A stretch of DNA of 64,000 bases from Eukaryota sp. TZLM1-RC (Eukaryota; Metamonada: BaSk clade). The position numbers and the translations under genes were made by a program. Under the pieces are notes generated by a model that was not told the DNA's origin, did no database searches, and saw only the letters and a list, made by a program, of their open reading frames with translations. This document shows positions 62,178 to 64,000 of the stretch, in pieces. The number at the start of each line of letters is the position of its first letter. Position 1 is the first letter of the stretch. The stretch is taken from contig JAUPSS010000001.1 of NCBI GenBank assembly GCA_040285825.1, forward strand, positions 3,348,001-3,412,000, read 5' to 3'.

Positions 62178-62309
62178 TAAAGAAGACAATTCTTTTATTA
62201 TAGGTGGTTCAAAACTGGTTCAGTTCAGTTCAGTTCAGGTTCCAAATTTATTTGTGAACTGAACTTGGACAGCCCTACTTTGGAACGTCCAGAAAATATT
62301 ATTTTATTC

Positions 62310-62480
62310 AAATAAAATTGTAAACAAAGCTAAAAATCAATCTCCTCAAACTCCACATCTACTATAGAACACTCACCTACAGCATTTTCTTCATAAAATT
62401 TTCCTAGTGATAACAACGAGCTAGAAACAAGGCTATATATTCCCTTAAAATTAGAAAATACAATTCTGTTTCGTTTTTCG
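62310..62480 (-). mobile_element. L-A LINE 3'-end fragment
   Basis: Minus-strand match to the final part of the 8075-10460 copy (VEFEEIDF-type C-terminus at about 62337-62360; block CTAGTGATAACAACGAGCTAG shared as pieces with 10335-10350). Only ~150 bp. Confidence 0.7.
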
Positions 62481-62484
62481 TGGT

Positions 62485-62665
62485 TTAAGAAAATAACAAT
62501 GAAGACATTTGATGTCTTTTTGTGGCGGTGGCGAATTTAATTGACCATAATTAATAGACTAACTCGGTTCTTTTATAACAGAAACAAAGGCAAGAAAATA
62601 AGCAGATCAGTATTTTGTAGAGATAATCTTGGTACATTGGTTTTAGTCTCATTAGTTATGAGTTC
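62485..62665 (+). mobile_element. L-D LINE 3' fragment
   Basis: Decayed plus-strand equivalent of 29655-29850 (KTFDVFLWRWRI..TIINRLTRFF region and the L-D tail CATTAGTTATGAGTTCATTT). It is followed directly by an L-D copy in the opposite orientation. Confidence 0.65.
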
Positions 62666-62669
62666 ATTT

Positions 62670-63675
62670 ATAATACTTATTTTATTGAACTTGCACACTT
62701 AACAAAAAAAACTCATATCTGAAGGGATGAAATTCATTGAACCAGATTTCCTCTATATTATTTTGATCTGCTTGATGTCTAGCTAAAGCTTCTCTAATTC
62801 GATTGAAGAACCGAGAAAATCTATGAATAATGGAAAATTGAATTCGAGAGCGCCACAATGAGATATCAAATCTTTTCATTGTTTTTTCTTGCATTATTTT
62901 TTGAAAATCATTCAAAAAACTTCCTGCTTCTAGTGATAGTCTTCCGTTTATCGAAAATGGGAAAGCAACAAAAACAAGAGGTCTACTTTTATCAGTTTTA
63001 GACTCATTCGATATCTTTGTCATATGTTCTATATTTTCCTTTAGCTTTAAATTCAAGAGCACTTACAGGATTAAGTTTTCTTCTTTGACTGAAGAACGAT
63101 AAGTTATCAATTTCGAACAATTGAGAGCATGACGCAAAGTGAGCTGTGGTGAATTCGAACAAATACATTTTTCTTTTGATAATAATAAAAGTGATATTTA
63201 TTGAACATGCACTTAACCTAACACTTAATTAAATTAATCCATAACTAATGGGACGACTATCATTGAACCAAGATAATAATTGATTAATGAGGATATTCAA
63301 ACATAATCTCATTTATATTACAACCGCTTCATTATTAGCACACAGCCCAAATCTTCGTGGTACAATAGTCACAAAAAGTGAAGAATTTGATGACTGATTT
63401 TCACAAACACCTTTTTCCAATAACAATGAGTGGAGATCTTGATTTAAAAAAGCCGAGCCGAGCTGCATATATTTCTATAAAGATCAATTTCATACAGTCC
63501 AGTCAATCGTTTTTGTAGTGTTCAAAGAGTGTATTTTAAATTTAAATAATTCTATTCTGGAATATTGTCATTGAATGATTGGGGAAAGCATTGAGTCTAT
63601 TTTTCTACATCGATTTTTGAAATTTCTTCATATAATCCAAAAATAGTAGAACTTTGTGTTGTCATTAATAAAACA
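62670..63675 (-). mobile_element. L-D LINE copy, 5'-truncated, internally deleted
   Basis: The minus strand from 63675 contains MTTQSSTIFGLYEEISKID-type sequence, the zinc region, then (after an internal deletion joining 63090 to 63100) RKLNPVSALEFKAKGK and the frame 63062-62682 with FVAFPFSINGRLSLEAGSFLNDF and RSRIQFSIIHRFSRFFNRIREALARHQADQ. The endonuclease-like block is missing. An 85-bp L-D tail is inserted at 63187-63271. Confidence 0.75.
63178..63280 (-). repeat. 85-bp L-D 3'-tail insertion within L-D, 9-bp duplication
   Basis: GATAATAAT occurs at 63178-63186 and 63272-63280. The 85 bp between are the L-D 3' end (TTATTGAACATGCACTTAACC...CCATAACTAATGGGACGACTATC...GAACCAA). Uninterrupted L-D copies read TTTGATAATAATTGGTTAATG at this place (34058-34078). 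Confidence 0.8.
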
Positions 63676-63679
63676 TTCA

Positions 63680-64000
63680 TAGTTCATTTTATTAAGTGTT
63701 GTAGTTCAATAAAAATCTCTATGTGGTTCCATCACTGCCATCATATTCAATGAAGCCTTTCAATCTCTATTCCACTTACTTTCCCATGATTTACACATGG
63801 TAAGCCCTTGACGATTAGACATCTGATGCGTCTTTCATGCCTTTTGGTTTCTACCTTGGATGCCCATCGGAACCCTTCATCTACCTTCTCCGATTTCTTG
63901 CATTAGACTGTTCTTGTTGTCTAGCTTACATTTCAAAACTTCCAAATCCTAATGGACAAATTCCACTGCAATATTAAATCCATCTTGTTGTTTGAATAGT
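63680..64000. other. Possible L-D tail scrap, then unassigned sequence
   Basis: 63680-63712 on the plus strand resembles the L-D tail (ATAGTTCATTTTATTAAGTG...TTCAATAAA). The remainder is less AT-rich, has no ORF and shows no similarity to anything else in the window. Confidence 0.35.

Larger units (their letters stand above)
60571..62277 (+). mobile_element. hAT-type DNA transposon remnant with BED finger, carrying an LTR element
   Basis: Imperfect terminal inverted repeats: the left end is TAGGACTGTCCAGGTTCAGT and the right end (reversed) TAGGGCTGTCCAAGTTCAGT. TAGGG(C)TG-type ends with many subterminal GGTTCAGTTC repeats on both sides are typical of hAT elements. Inside, 60855-61040 encodes a BED-type zinc finger as in hAT transposases. 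No transposase core remains, and most of the interior is an LTR element (61080-62177). I find no matching 8-bp duplication outside the ends. Confidence 0.7.

Noticed and set aside
60563-62285. 8-bp target-site duplication expected outside the hAT ends.
   Set aside because: ATATTTTA on the left and CTTTGGAA on the right do not match, so none is claimed.
1-64000. CRISPR arrays, rRNA genes and bacterial operons.
   Set aside because: No regularly spaced repeats or rRNA signatures were seen, and introns, initiator tRNA type and retroelements mark the DNA as eukaryotic nuclear.

Overview
The window is nuclear DNA of a flagellated microbial eukaryote. It is AT-rich. Most host genes are single long reading frames, but two carry very short spliceosomal-type introns (46 and 29 nt, donor GTATGT, acceptor CACAG). 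Two nuclear tRNA genes have Pol III T-run terminators. Host genes point to a cilium and a normal endomembrane system: a CFAP43/CFAP44-type axonemal protein, a CCDC148-like coiled-coil protein, a WDR44-type Rab11-effector WD40 protein and a TM2-domain protein. A metamonad/excavate-like flagellate would fit, but this is inference.

Host genes lie in islands: 1-4732 (CCDC148-like, WDR44-like, TM2), 11215-12836 (RING + degenerate kinase + transmembrane fusion with a 29-nt intron), 16629-22292 (CFAP43/44-like, small membrane protein), 39576-49169 (secreted protein, zinc-ribbon protein, beta-propeller/coiled-coil protein, two orphans, an 835-aa coiled-coil protein) and 59437-60267 (type II membrane protein). 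Initiator tRNA-Met is at 27115 and tRNA-Lys(CTT) at 39072.

Nearly everything else is mobile DNA. At least five related LINE-type retrotransposon families (called L-A to L-E here) share one plan: N-terminal zinc motifs, reverse transcriptase, a CxC...H...C zinc motif followed by an H-(D/N)-x-V-R-D helix, and a C-terminal RGD...D block that looks like a restriction-like endonuclease. Nearly all copies are 5'-truncated and broken. Three insertions are tiny (about 28, 35 and 85 bp), consist only of the 3' tail of L-C or L-D, and have perfect target-site duplications. An L-D copy inserted in L-B (15-bp duplication) makes an in-frame chimeric ORF.

A Ty3/gypsy-type LTR element (50652-57781) has identical 152-bp LTRs, a 4-bp duplication, and sits inside an L-C copy whose uninterrupted paralogue at about 5320 shows the empty site. 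Its polyprotein carries a spacer of about 570 residues between RNase H and integrase and has at least four disabling lesions. A second, gag-only LTR element (61080-62177, 141-bp LTRs) sits in a hAT-type DNA transposon remnant with a BED finger. Two Fanzor (eukaryotic TnpB-like) nuclease fossils are at 13827-14761 and 45870-46200. A segment at about 36211-37100 differs in base composition from its surroundings and may be foreign DNA or an assembly join.
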